Shown here piece by piece: positions 31,001-42,620 of a stretch of DNA of 64,000 bases (within the stretch, counting starts at the first letter, position 1; every line of letters begins with the position of its first letter). The translations under genes and the position numbers were made by a program. The notes under the pieces are model-generated. The model searched no databases and was not told the DNA's origin. It was given only the letters and a program-made list of their open reading frames with translations. The DNA is from Saposhnikovia divaricata (taxonomy: Eukaryota > Streptophyta > Magnoliopsida > Apiales > Apiaceae): assembly GCA_036435485.1 (NCBI GenBank), contig CM071594.1, forward strand, positions 104,931,001 to 104,995,000, read 5' to 3'.

Positions 31001-32736
31001 CACTGTCATGTTGCACAGGCTTCAGCCATTGTGACAAGAAGTCAGAGCTAGAGCTAGGCAAGCTAGACCCCTCAGTTATAGATGCAACTTCTGTAATCGG
31101 ATGAAATGACTCTACTACTGTTGTCTCCACAGGAGTGGGATGAGTTACAACACTAGATGACACAGGCACAGAGTCTCTAGTGAAAACTAGTGAAGCCTCT
31201 GTGTTTTTTATGGTGTCATTAGGAGATGCCCTAGCATGCATTCCCTCACCATCTAAATGTAGGTCATGGGTGGTGAGCAAACTGTCTTGCACTAAGTCAC
31301 TTGAATCAATTGGCTCACCAAGAGAGGAAAATTCTTGGTGATCAATGCCTTGCTCCTCAATTACTTGAGTTGCAGGCTGCAAAGAAATTTGAGATGTAGA
31401 TTCTGGAAGAGGAGTGTCTTGTAGAATAGATTTTGGCAACTCCCCCTGAGAGATAGAGGGAGTTTCAATTGTGATGTGCCCTCCACTCAATGTTGTGCCA
31501 GCCTTATTACTCCCATGTGCTGACTCTTTACAAGAAAGTGGATTGGGGAGAATGCTTGATTCTATAGATGCAACCTGTTGAGAGAGTACATCTAGTGAGT
31601 TGTTTGCCCCAGATTTTACAACTTGATCCATTTGAGTGACTAAAGATGTGGTTTTCTTAGACTTCTTCTTTGGCCTCTGTAAAGGTGTCTCTTGTACCTC
31701 ACTTTCTAAACCTATCTTAGCATGCAATGCTGCTTCTGTTAAGATTTGTAAGGGTTCAAATGTTGTCTCCTTTCTCTTCTTTTTACTAGCATCACCTTTT
31801 TGAGAGGATGATGCAGTTGGTTCAGTGTTTGGTAGAGTGTTTGGTTGAGGAGGTTGGTTAGCAGGCCTGGGTTAGCATTTTGCTCAACTTGCTTAGGCCT
31901 AGCTAACTCAGATTTAGAAGCATATATTGGCATGTTGTGGGGATAAGCCTCAACTAACCTCTGCATATGAGGGGTTATTTCAAGTCTCACATCCACATTA
32001 TTCTTAGTGTCTAATTTACCAAAAATGAGTTTGGTCATGGACTTAGGATAGCCTATTCTATTTTTATCTAAACCGGGTAATTCAGTCAATTTACCATCTA
32101 AGTAATTAAGAACAGACTGTATGAATCTGGGAAAGAAGATATCATTACCTCTCTTGGTTGTGTTCTTACCAAGTTTTCCATAGAGCTCCTGCATTATGAG
32201 CTTTCCAACATCTATCTTTCTGTCAAAGGCCAATGAGTACCCTATCTGTTGAACAGGTGCATTCAATTGGTCATAGCTGGACTTCCTTCCAGTGAATACT
32301 TGCAGGAGGATTGCAAACACATAACTCCATTCTTTCCTTAGGTGCTTCCTATTCAGGTTCCCAACCTTGATAGTGTCTGAGTACCCATAAGATCAAAGAA
32401 CTCCACCAGTTGATCATCTGTTACTAGACTGTTATAATCGTCATGGTGAAGATCCAAGGCCTTGCTCATATCCTCATAGGTGATGTTGAACTCTTTACCC
32501 AGAACTTTGCAATTTATGACATAGCCCAAGCTGCAATCTTCAAGAGCAATAGTTTCAGTAATTGCAGTGCTCCAAAACTATTCTAGAATGTCTAGATACA
32601 GAGTTGGATTGGCAGAAAGTGCTCCTTTGATGTAGGACTCAGAAAACCATTTTACAAAGAACTTATAATTCATATTTGGTGCTTCGACATCATTGGTGAT
32701 AACAATGAAATTGGTGTTGCATTTTGTAGTGGCCAT
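28061..32736 (-). pseudogene. C3 third ORF, decayed
   Basis: The start is the ATG at 32736 (MATTKCNTNFIVITNDVEAP). Residues include KALDLHHDDYNSL, matching VLGLPADNYDPFP of C1, and IGYSLAFDRKIDVGKLI (in 31739-32320), matching IGYAVANNRRINIGNLL of C1. It is thus a true homologue. A Ser/Pro-rich part with a basic RPKKKSKKTTS stretch (near 31680) follows, then a helical region with LLNEKLDTQATTTTKVLLNQ (29430-30788), a Ser/Lys-rich linker, and a Lys/Glu-rich C-terminus (28061-28489) ending GKNAKGTK. Several stops and frame shifts separate the pieces 31739-32320, 30975-31727, 29430-30788, 28495-28746 and 28061-28489. No signal peptide or membrane segment is seen. Function is unknown. Confidence 0.78.
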
Positions 32737-32829
32737 GTGTAGGATATTAGAGAGAAGAGAATGAGGATCAAAGAAGAAATTTAGAATTTGAGATTATGGT
32801 TTTCAGAGGTTTAGGAAATTTGGATGCTT

Positions 32830-33252
32830 GAGAAATCGAATGAAGTGAACAGAATAGTTGTGGAATTGTATAAGTATGAGACACTTGAGTTGTCGATTAG
32901 ATATATGTTGTGTATCGACAAGTCAAGCATTCGAGAAGTGTAAAACAACTATTCGATATGTTAAGAATGGCTTATTCGATAACTCAAGCAGGTAGCAATC
33001 CACAGCTAGCAGTTTATCCAATTTAGAAATAAGTCTAAATTAAATAAAATATGTTTTTATGAGTGAATTAAAATTTTAGACAAGAACCAAAAATGGTTGA
33101 AATTCAGCGTGAATTCAGCCTCTTTAAATGATTCGAGAACTCAAATACTATATTCGAAAAGTCAAGAATGTCTCTGTTCGATATCTCTAAAAGACTCTAT
33201 TCGAGAACTCAAAAGTACTCTAAGGGGACTTGTTAGAGAAGTCGAACAGTAA
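32830..33252 (-). repeat. Internal motif array upstream of C3 ORF3
   Basis: The LTR motif returns here, now mostly in the opposite orientation on the plus strand: ATTCGAGAACTCAA, ATTCGATAACTCAAG, TTCGATATCTCT, ATTCGAAAAGTCAAG and TATCGACAAGTCAAG, with a few in LTR orientation (TTGAGAAATCGAATG). It occupies the spacer between RNase H (ends 33553) and the ORF3 ATG (32736), as the 10-mer array does in C1. The rest of the spacer (33253-33552) is AT-rich without signal. Confidence 0.78.
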
Positions 33253-33552
33253 CACAGAATGAATCATTAGTAAAGTCAGACTTATCGAAATAAGATTTCA
33301 CTCATAAAATTCAATTTTCACTATCTTTTAAAATTTACCAGAAATATTCAGTGAAGAATATTCTAACAAATTAAATAGTGATTTTCTTGAAATTTCATAG
33401 AAATTCCAAGTTAACAAAATATGATTTTTCAACATATGCAACAAAATTGAAATATTTATAAATCATATTTCAGCCAACACTTACTTCAAAAATATTGAGC
33501 ATTTAGATAAAGAAAGTGTTTACTGCTGCAACAATTTTGTTGATACTTTCAC

Positions 33553-36500
33553 TTAGCCAGATTCTGAAGAATTCAGCATTCCAATCTCACTAACCAACCT
33601 AGTTAAGGTGGCTTCATCCAATGGCTTAATGAATATATAAGCTAATTGTTTATCTGTGGGTACATAATGTAACTCAATGGTTCCATTAATTTCATGTTCC
33701 CTGATAAAATGATATCTGATGTCAATGTGCATTGTCCTAGAATGATTGACAGGATTAGCAACTATAGATATTGCACTTGTGTTGTCACACATGATAGGAA
33801 TCTTTTCCAAAACAAGTCCATAATCTCTAAGTTGGTTTCTAATCCAAAGCACTTGAGCACAACAACTCCCAGCAGCTATGTATTCAGCCTCAGCTTTGGA
33901 AGTTGATACAGATGGTTGTTTCTTGCTGTACCAAGAGACTAACCTTTGTTCAAGAAACTGGCAGCTTCCTGAGGTGCTTTTCCTAAACACTCTGCATCCA
34001 GCATAATCAACATCAAAATAACCAACCAGATTGAACCCTGTGTCCTTAGGATACCATAAACTCAAGTTTGGAGTGCCCTTCAGATATCTAAAGATCCTTT
34101 TAATAGCAATCATGTGTGATTCCTTTGGATTTGACTGAAACCTTGCACACAGACATGTAGCAAACATGATGTCTGGCCTACTTGCAGTGAGATAGAGTAG
34201 AGAACCAACCATGCCTCTGTAGACTGAGATATCTACCTTCTTGCCCTTAGCATCTTCATCCAATTTAGCATCTTCTTCCAAGTCAAACTTCTTTAATAGG
34301 TCTTTGATGTACTTGGTTTGACTAATAAAGATACCATCCTTCCTTTGACTAACTTGCAGTACAAGAAAGAGTGTCAACTCTCCCATCATGCTCATCTCAT
34401 ATCTGCTTTGCATGAGCTTAGAAAACTTTTCACACAATTTCTCATTAGTAGAGCCAAATATGATATCATCCACATAGATTTAAACTAGGATAATATCATT
34501 ACCATGCTTCTTGTAAAATAGTGTCTTGTCCAATGTGCCTCTAATGAACTGATTTACAAGAATAAATTGTGATAAAGTGTCATACCATGCTCTTGGAGCC
34601 TGCTTAAGTCCATACAATGCCTTAAGCAATCTGTAGACAAAGTTTGGGAAATATGGATCCTCAAAGCTAGGTGGTTGTTGCACATATACTTCTTCTTCCA
34701 ACTCTCCATTCAGAAATGCACTCTTGACATCCATTTGATAAACTTTGAAATTTGAGTGTGCAGCAAATGCCAAGAAGATTCTGATGGCTTCTAGTCTGGC
34801 AACAGGGGTAAATGTCTCATCATAGTCAATGCCTTCCTGTTGAGAGTATCCTTTTACAACCAACCTAGCTTTGTTCCTTATAATTATACCATCTTCATCC
34901 ATCTTATTTTTCAGAACCCATTTTGTTCCAACAATGGTTCTATTCTTTGGTGCAGGCACAAGCTCCCATACTTTGCTTCTTTTAAATTGATTTAGCTCCT
35001 CTTGCATGGTAATAATCCAGTCTGGATCCAATAGTGCATCATCAAGTTTCTTAGGCTCAACTTGAGACAGAATGCAACCATAGAAGCACTCATTTTGAGT
35101 TGCTCTCCTTGTTCTCACTCCTGCATTTGGATCTCCAATAATTTGCTCTGCAGTATGTGATCTATCCCATTTTCTTGTATGCTCAGGTTGATTCCTTAAA
35201 TGAGATGTTGCTTCATCATCCAAGTTGTGATCAAATTCATTTCCGCCCCCTGTGAAAGTGCTCTCATTCACAGGTGTGTCTTCGATGCTTGTATCTTCAC
35301 TGTTGATTTGCACAAACTCTTCTCTTTCTTCATCATTCACTGGAGTTTGTTGAGCTGTAGTCTCAACTTCAGTTTCAATCTCTTCACCAGAATCATCCAT
35401 ATCTCCAAACCTTAATGGATCCCAATCTTCATCATTGGCTTCTTCTAGTCCAGGTAGTTTGCTGTCATCAAATGTCACATCTGTGCTTTCCATAACTTTC
35501 TTTTGATTGATGACATAAACTTTATAAGTTGTTCTCTCCAATGAATAGCCAAGAAATATTCAGGTAGTTTATATCAGAATCATCAAGATTTTCAAACTTT
35601 AATGGATCTCTATTTTCATCATTGGCTTCTTCTAATCCAGGTAGTTTGCTGTCATCAAATGTCACATCTGTGCTTTCCATAACTTTCTTTTGATTGATGA
35701 CATAAACTTTGTATGCAATTATCTCCATATAATAGCCAAGAAAAATTCCTTCAAATGCCTTTGCATCAAATTTTCCAACATATTCTGAATTATCCTTCAA
35801 CACAAAGCATTTGCTTCCAAAAGCATGAACATGCTAAAGAGTGGGCTTCTTTACAGTCATCAAATTGTAAGGTGTCTTTCCGGTATTTTGTTGATGAGGG
35901 TTCTGTTTTGAATATAGCATGCAGTGCTCACAGCCTCAGCCCAAAAACATGTAGGCATCTTTGCATCAAGTAAAATTGTTCTTGCAGCCTCAATTAGAGT
36001 TCTATTCTTTCTCTCAACAACTCCATTTTATTGTGGAGTCCTTGGAGCTGAGAATTGATGTGAAATACCATTCTCTTTGCAGAATGCTTCAAGCATGGCA
36101 TTTCTGAGCTCTATTCCATTGTCACTTCTCAATGCAGTCACACTTGAATTGTTGGCCTTAGCTTCTTTTTCAACTTTCTTTATGTGCACAATGATTACTT
36201 GTGGAGCCTCATCCTTTGATGCTAGAAATTCCACCCATGTATACCTTATAAAGTCATCAACCATCACCAAGGCATACTTCTTTCTTGCAAGTGACATAAT
36301 TTTGACATGCCCAAACAAATCCATATGAATTAGTTGTAAGGGCTTGGTGATTGATGTCACTGTCTTTGTCTTATGGCTTGCCCTTTTCATCTTTCCTTTC
36401 TGGCAAGCCTCACACACTCCTTCTTGAGAGAATTCAAGTGTGGGGATGCCTCTCACTAACTCTCTTTTGAATAAAGAGTTAATAGCCTTGAAGTTCAAGT

Positions 36501-36940
36501 GTGATAACTTTTATGCCACAACCAAAAATCTTCATTTGATGCCTTTGTGTAAAATTAACAAATTTTGTCCTTGTTTGCAGAGTCCATATTGGCTACAAAC
36601 AGGCTTCCTTTCCTGACTCCAGTTAGGGCAAGATCACCAGTCTTCGTCTGAGTAATCAAACATTCATCTTTGACAAAATCAACTTTAAAACCTTTGTCAG
36701 TAAACTGACAAACTCTCAGTAGATTATGCTTGAGTCCTTTAACCAGTGCTACATCTTCAATGATGACATTACCAACTTTTAGTTTGCCATATCCAATGTG
36801 TTACCAATGCTGTCATCTCCAAAAGTAACCATAGGGCCAGCCTTTTCTTCATATTGTAATAGCAGGTCCAAATCACCAATCATGTGGTTTGAGCATCCAC
36901 TGTCCAACACCCAAATGACTTTCTTTTCTTTCTCTTTACC
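33553..36940 (-). pseudogene. C3 pol: protease, integrase, RT, RNase H
   Basis: Minus-strand reading gives VLDSGCSNH (protease, near 36890), the integrase with CEACQKGKMKR, LIHMDLFGHV and TALRSDNGIE (36028-36498), RT (34480-35541: NKARLVVKGYSQQEGIDYDE) and RT-RNase H (33553-34473: YVDDIIFGSTNEK, CDNTSAISIVANP). The two RT pieces are in the same frame and separated by one TAA just before IYVDD. A direct duplication of about 175 bp (35387-35562 and 35574-35749) breaks the integrase C-terminus. Other shifts occur at 35800-36030 and 36500-36900. The junction with gag is in the -1 frame with a CAG (36941-36943) directly before the first pol codon GGT. Confidence 0.87.
35387..35749 (-). repeat. Direct tandem duplication within C3 integrase C-terminus
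   Basis: Two units of about 175 bp, offset by 187 bp, both encode YKVYVINQKKVMESTDVTFD. They differ by about ten substitutions, so the duplication is old relative to C1. The link sequence includes a short repeat of aggtagttta. Confidence 0.8.
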
Positions 36941-36955
36941 CTGCAAACATAAATG

Positions 36956-37476
36956 TATTACTTCTTCTTTGGGACCTAAACAAATTTGGGTCCACTTGGC
37001 TTAGAAACAGTCTTATCATAAACAACATGCTTATCAACTTTCTTAGGACTAGTCTTCTTATCACAACTAGAAGTCTTAGAACTTGAGTTCTCAAACTTGG
37101 GTGACAGAGGTGCCTTCCTAGCTTTAGGAGGACTTGAAGACTTTGACCTTGTGTAGTGTGTGTGTGTGAGTGTCGTGACTGATACAACCATCAATGAATT
37201 GTCTTCTCAAATTAAAACAGCTAGTCATAACATTCATATTGCATGGCATACAGTCAAATTTATCACAGAATGGAGAATCTCTATATCTTAAAGGCACTGA
37301 ACAATCATAGAAAGGTTTAGGCACACTACCTACATGTTTCTTGCAAGCATGAGTTAAGTTATTAGTGCTAAAACAGTTTTGACAAGTTTTCCTAGGAGCA
37401 TTAGGCACATAAGCATAGTTGTTATCTTTGTTGAACCCTAGTTTGCCATTCCTATTTTGTTTCTTTTTAGCCACAT
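36956..37476 (-). pseudogene. C3 gag, C-terminal part
   Basis: It holds the second Cys/His cluster CQNCFSTNNLTHAC and the CDKFDCMPCNMNVMTSCFN cluster, and ends with a frame shift and VPKKK-like sequence next to pol. It is cut at 37476 by the solo LTR S1; the upstream gag resumes at 41430. Confidence 0.82.
37472..37476. repeat. Target site duplication of S1, left copy (cacat)
   Basis: The five bases cacat occur directly before S1 and again at 41425-41429. Removing S1 and one copy restores continuous gag homology to C2. Confidence 0.93.
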
Positions 37477-40400
37477 TGTGACGCCCCCAAATTCGAGGTC
37501 AAAGGTTCAGGTCGTCACATCACCATCCAACTATATCATACCTGTATTAACTTTACAACTCAACAATACATCCATCCAGACCTCAATCTTACGCACAAAC
37601 AAGTTAGAGCCTCAGAAACGATAATCAAAAGTAACACTAAATATTACAATTCATCTGTACAATCCAGAATCATACGCACTTCCACTTATACAACTACACT
37701 TGAAGACAAGTCCTACTATTACAGTTGAAAACCTATCAGACTTACTCTGTAGTATTTATCAGGAACTGAATCATCTCCGGGGTAAATCTTCTACTCCTCT
37801 TCTGCTGGTGCGGAGTTAACCGACCAAATTCTTCTTTTTCTGAAAAGTTTTTATAAAGAAAGAATGAGCTACATAATGCTCAGCAAGTTCACCATTTTGA
37901 AAAATAATAATGTGGTTTATTTCGAAAACATTCCAAACTGTATGGGAATATATCTCATATTTCAAAACATAATTGGACAATATATATGTCCGAGTTTGAA
38001 TAAAACATTTATACTCACTAAGGAGCTTTAAGAGTAACACATGAACCCTTTATAAGGTTCCCATTTCAATATATCGCAAGTTTGAAAATATATACATATG
38101 AGTATATCATTTTCGGCAAAACACTCTACTGTTAACATACTGTACAGGGAATACATCATTGCAAAACCTCTTTCCTTCCATTAGCTTAGAAGGTTTCTCA
38201 TTCAAAAACATTTCCTTCTTTGAAATAATTGCAAGAGAGCACTAACACGTGCCAATCTTTATAGAAAATCTTGCAGTTCTAGATACTGCACGATGTCAAT
38301 ATTTTTCTTATAAAAAACCACACTATCGGCAACTTGGCACTTAGGCCCAAGAAGCAGTGTTTGAGTATTTTTCCAAAGTGGAGGATGGGACTGGAAGAAA
38401 ACATAAAAACCTGACAAGGGTTGACGATGATCAGTCACCACAACCAAGTCCAACAATCCGCGGGTCTTCTCTACCGGTAGAAGGATAGAAACTCCATCCG
38501 TAACTATCCCTGGGGTAAAAGCTCCATCCGCAATTACCATCGATGAAAACTCCATCCGTAATCATCCTTCGGCAACACCTGGGCCGGAATAAATGATGGA
38601 CCGCCTGGCTAACGGCCTCTTGCACTAAACTCGGGATCGTTCGTCAACGGCCCTGCACGCCAGAGTCCCCTTTTGCTTTTTCTTTCAAAACTCATTTTGA
38701 TAGAAAATTCGAGTAGTTGAAGTTCGACCTCAGTCGACCGATAATTCTTGAAAAACGTACAAGAAGCAAAACCTGACCGGGGTTTTCGAAAATGTTTTGG
38801 GTTCGAAAGAGTTCGAGTTTGAAAATGCTAAAGGTATCTTGGATTAGTTTTGTCTTTAAAATAATGAACAATAATTAATAAATGATATTTTGAGATTTAA
38901 TATAAAAATTAATAAAATAATTATTTAATTAAAACAAGCTTTTAATCCAAGATAGATATTTTTGAGTATTTTAACAACGTAAAAATAATAAATACTTAGG
39001 TATACGATACTTCCCGAATGACTCTTCGGGTTTTCGCAATTTAATCATGATACAATAATATACCGCTCCCCGGTCAATAGTATATTTGGATCGCTACGAC
39101 CTCTTTTGCTAGAGTCGTTGTCCGAAGGAAACAATTTCATTCTAAGTTCAAGGGTGTACAAACACATATGCATAAATCTCAAACTTCAACATAATCTCAT
39201 AAGCATATCATACGTTTGGAAGCTACAAACACAACAGTGAAAATCCTTATATATAAGTTTTGAAAAGTAAACTTGCATAGGTAAAATCAAGAATATAATC
39301 TTTTGAAAATAAATACTTAGGGTTGGAAAACTTGCCTTGGTAGGGTGGGGTGGTCGAGCTCGCGACGTGGAACGAATATCTATACATAATCAATATTCGT
39401 ACGTTAGTACCTTAACAACACTACTTAATCGTAATGTTTTAAAGGATGTTAGACCAACTTAACGACTCCAATTTGTGACAAACCCTCCTATATGACCATG
39501 TCATCACTTTATCACATTCATTACCCATTAGACTCGAATCCATCCCTCAAACTTGAAACACAAGTGAGTACTCTTAAAACTACGTTAAACTAAGCTCCTA
39601 GGTGATTTTTCACTCGCGCGCACTTCGCTCTAACAATTTTATAAAATTGAAAAATACAAATTTTACTCAAAATCTTTTTGGGTAATTTTCACCACTGTAA
39701 ACTCTAGCTTTACTCAATTTTTCATAATGTTTACTTAATTTTTAGGGGTCTAAAGGGGGTTCACAAGTGGACCATAGTGTAGTCCGGATTTCAGAACCAC
39801 CCTTCACTTATCGGGTCATAACTCAAAATCTATACATCACACAGTCATGAACCTTATATTTCTGGAAACTACATTCAAATACCTTTCTAACCATACGTAT
39901 TGGGTCTTAAGGGGACAAGTTTAAGGGGTCAAAAACCCTCCTTCAAGTTAGTACATGCTCCCAGAATTTTTAGACAGCACACATTCTTTCTCAAACATTC
40001 AAGGACTCAATTTATACATCACATCTATCATCAAAACCACCAAGACTTGACTCTCTAGCATACATGGGGTTACATACTCCAAGTACAAGCTTTAAAATCA
40101 CATCAACAACATATAACCTCAAGATTTTCATCATCCATAACTCATGTAACCAAGATATGCACTAAAACTCTTAGATCTAACATTATAACCTATAAACAAG
40201 TCATGCTAAGGGTTGAGAGAGTTTATACCTTCCTTGATGTGTGCAATAGCTTTCTAAACCTTGTATAATCCTTGTATAGCCTTGGGTAAGCTTGAATGAT
40301 CAAAAGAAATGAAGAAAACAAAGTTAGTAATTCGGAGTTATTAGAATCCGACTGAAAGATCATGGAAAACGAGGCCCTTACCGAGCTTTTCTGATCGAGG

Positions 40401-41424
40401 ATTCTAAATGAGAGTTGTAGAGCATCTTCACAGTTTTCTAACCATATAAAGAACACAAAATTCCATTGAGTAATGAAGGCTCTAGGCCCGTTTTACTGAG
40501 CTGCTGTTCTGCTGGGCAGAATGGGTGTTTTCTTGTGTTTGTTTTGTTTTGTTTGCTAAATAATGACTAATACATGTATTATATATCTATCTCATTTGGA
40601 TGCATCTTCTTGTAATGTGTTGTCAACACCTCATTGGCTCACTTGGATTTCCTTATCCACAACAATTGCAACAAAGTCCTCATCTTTTGTTTCTTTCATA
40701 TTAGTCCCTTGGTTTGTTTCCTTTTCCAACAATTTGATTTCCTTGTTGTCTCGTGAATAAAATTAATACGTTACAACTTATACTTTGCATATTATTGCTC
40801 TAATATGGCACAATACCTCGAATGAATATTAATTCCAACATCCCTTGTTTATTTCTCTTTATCTCAGAAAACGTTCTCCCGATTTCTCAAGCATTCTCTA
40901 TTTCTCAATTCTAGGAGTTTATTCTCAATCCTCTTTCTTTCTCATAATATATCCTTCCTTGAACTCTTAATATACCATATCCTTAATCCATGCTTCATTC
41001 ACTCAATCGCTTAATCTCATTGTAAAGTTTCAACGGTTTCTAGAACGTTTGTTTCACTTCCTCAGTGGTTTCCGTTCCAAATTCTCAAATCACTTATAAT
41101 AAAATTCCAAAATATTAACTCCTCAATTCCTCAAATTAAATATCTCATTTCTTGATATTACTGATATATAATTCACTGCTCGGTCAAATATTACACGAAA
41201 ATAGAATTTGGAATTTTTGAATTCCGATCGCATTTACATACACTTATTTACTTCGTAGATTACTAGTATAACTTCGGAATATCCACACTACGTCTCGTAC
41301 ATAGGTGGCATGAAAAATTTTCTTAATCCTCAAAATCACTATTCATCCACCAAATCACTATTCATTGATGCACTTCATCATAATAGGATAAGTTTTAATT
41401 CTACCGAAATTTTGGGTTCTTACA
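37477..41424 (-). repeat. S1, solo LTR of a Tekay-type gypsy (3,948 bp)
   Basis: It starts TGTGACGCCCCCAAATTC and ends TTGGGTTCTTACA in plus orientation, matching in type the ends of the G3 and G4 LTRs (TGTAAGAACCC ... GGGTGTTACA). No internal region, primer site or second LTR is present, and it has perfect 5-bp target duplications. This is the product of LTR-LTR recombination. It holds no gene. A GC-rich core near 38440-38670 with CTACCGGTAGAAGGA is shared with G3 and G4. Confidence 0.88.
38488..38575. repeat. Short tandem repeat in S1 (CTCCATCCG units)
   Basis: Three units of about 29-32 bp contain AACTCCATCCGTAA, AGCTCCATCCGCAA and AACTCCATCCGTAA. They follow the shared CTACCGGTAG core. 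Confidence 0.75.
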
Positions 41425-41429
41425 CACAT
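41425..41429. repeat. Target site duplication of S1, right copy (cacat)
   Basis: It is identical to 37472-37476. Confidence 0.93.
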
Positions 41430-42033
41430 TCTTCACAGATTCATTCCTTTTAGCTGGTTCAAGCTTAACAGATTTTTCAGTTTTAGGTTCAACTCCAACA
41501 GGCTTCTTGGCTTTCACTTTGGTACTCTCATTCTTAGAAGATGCTGGTTGTTCAGTTGATTGTGCTTCATATTCATCAATCAACATTTGCTTGATGAGTA
41601 AGGCTTTCTCATCAAATTTAAATGTTAATTCTTTAAAGATAGGTGCCTTAGCATTTTTCAAAACATGAGGCACATTCTCATGAACAACCTTGTCATTTTC
41701 AATGATAGCACAGCCTTTCCTTTTCTTGAGACTATCATAATCAAAGCCAATAGGAGCCTTTGCATTCTCCTGATGTTTCTCATGATAGGACTGCAATAGG
41801 CTAGAGGAGTTCTTAAAGGTCTTTAGCTTAAACTCATTTTCAGCTAATTCATCCCTAAGAGCCTTTTCTATCTGACTAGCACATAGAACCTTATTCTCTA
41901 GATATTTAACTTCTTTCTTAATGTTTTCTACTTGCATAGCAGTTAGCTCTAGTTCCTCATTTCTTTTGTTTAACAGTTCATTTTTAGCAGACAATTTCAC
42001 AATCTCTTCATTAGCAACAGTCATACTAGTATG
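41430..42033 (-). pseudogene. C3 gag, middle part (coiled coil)
   Basis: Minus-strand reading gives HTSMTVANEEIVKLSAKNEL, EVKYLENKVLCASQIEKAL and SSSLLQSYHEKHQENAKAP, closely matching the C2 gag coiled coil but without the three stops found there. It is cut at 42033 by C4 (expected target duplication gtatg, 42029-42033) and at 41430 by S1. Confidence 0.85.
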
Positions 42034-42543
42034 TGTTGCCCAGTAATTAACAATTGTAGAAGGGGGGTTGAATACAATTGTATAAGATTTTCGACTTAAA
42101 CAGAAATGATAACACAAGTATGAATAAATAACAGATTATGTTATTTATTAACTCTGATATAAAACTGTTACAAACTCTCTCAAGAAATCCTTATGTTCTT
42201 GAGAGCTGCTAGGTTACAAGATAACTCGTGTAAGTGATTACAATCATGTAAAACCTAAACTGTATTTATATAACGTACACAGCTGCACTATCAATTACAA
42301 GATATTCTAAATCAATTACATACAACTCTGAATGCATATCTTGCATGATAGCTGCCTTCCTATAATTTAGGAACCGACATATCAATCTTCCTTGATCTCT
42401 GGACTGATGAAAATCTTTATGTAATCCTGATCAGCTCATAATCCTGATAACACCCTAATACTGACGTTGCATTACTGATGATGACAGCATCAGTATCTGA
42501 TCAGTAGTCCAGATCCTGACATCACTTGAATCAATATCTAACA
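42034..42543 (-). repeat. 3' LTR of C4 (510 bp)
   Basis: In plus orientation it starts TGTTGCCCAGTAATT and ends ATCTAACA. Next to the outer end is TAGAAGGGGGGTTGAATACA, also found in the C1 LTR end. It contains a small array of ATCCTGAT, ATCCTGAC, TACTGATG and ATCAGTA between about 42400 and 42530, again a family-specific repeated motif. Confidence 0.8.
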
Positions 42544-42556
42544 ATCTACCCCAATT
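42544..42556 (-). promoter_or_regulatory. Polypurine tract of C4
   Basis: On the minus strand, AATTGGGGTAGAT directly precedes the LTR. Confidence 0.7.
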
Positions 42557-42620
42557 TGTACTTTATGAAATAAAGCACAAATTCTTTGATTCAATGATGT
42601 CAAAAACTCAAAACAAAATA

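Larger units (their letters stand above)
26629..42033 (-). mobile_element. C3, SIRE-type copia element, 3' LTR to middle of gag
   Basis: Minus-strand order from right is gag (interrupted by the solo LTR S1), protease, integrase, RT, RNase H, array spacer, third ORF, polypurine tract and 3' LTR. The gag N-terminus and 5' LTR lie beyond the C4 insertion at 42034. Its own sequence amounts to about 11.4 kb. Proteins closely resemble C2. All three coding regions are broken. Confidence 0.88.
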
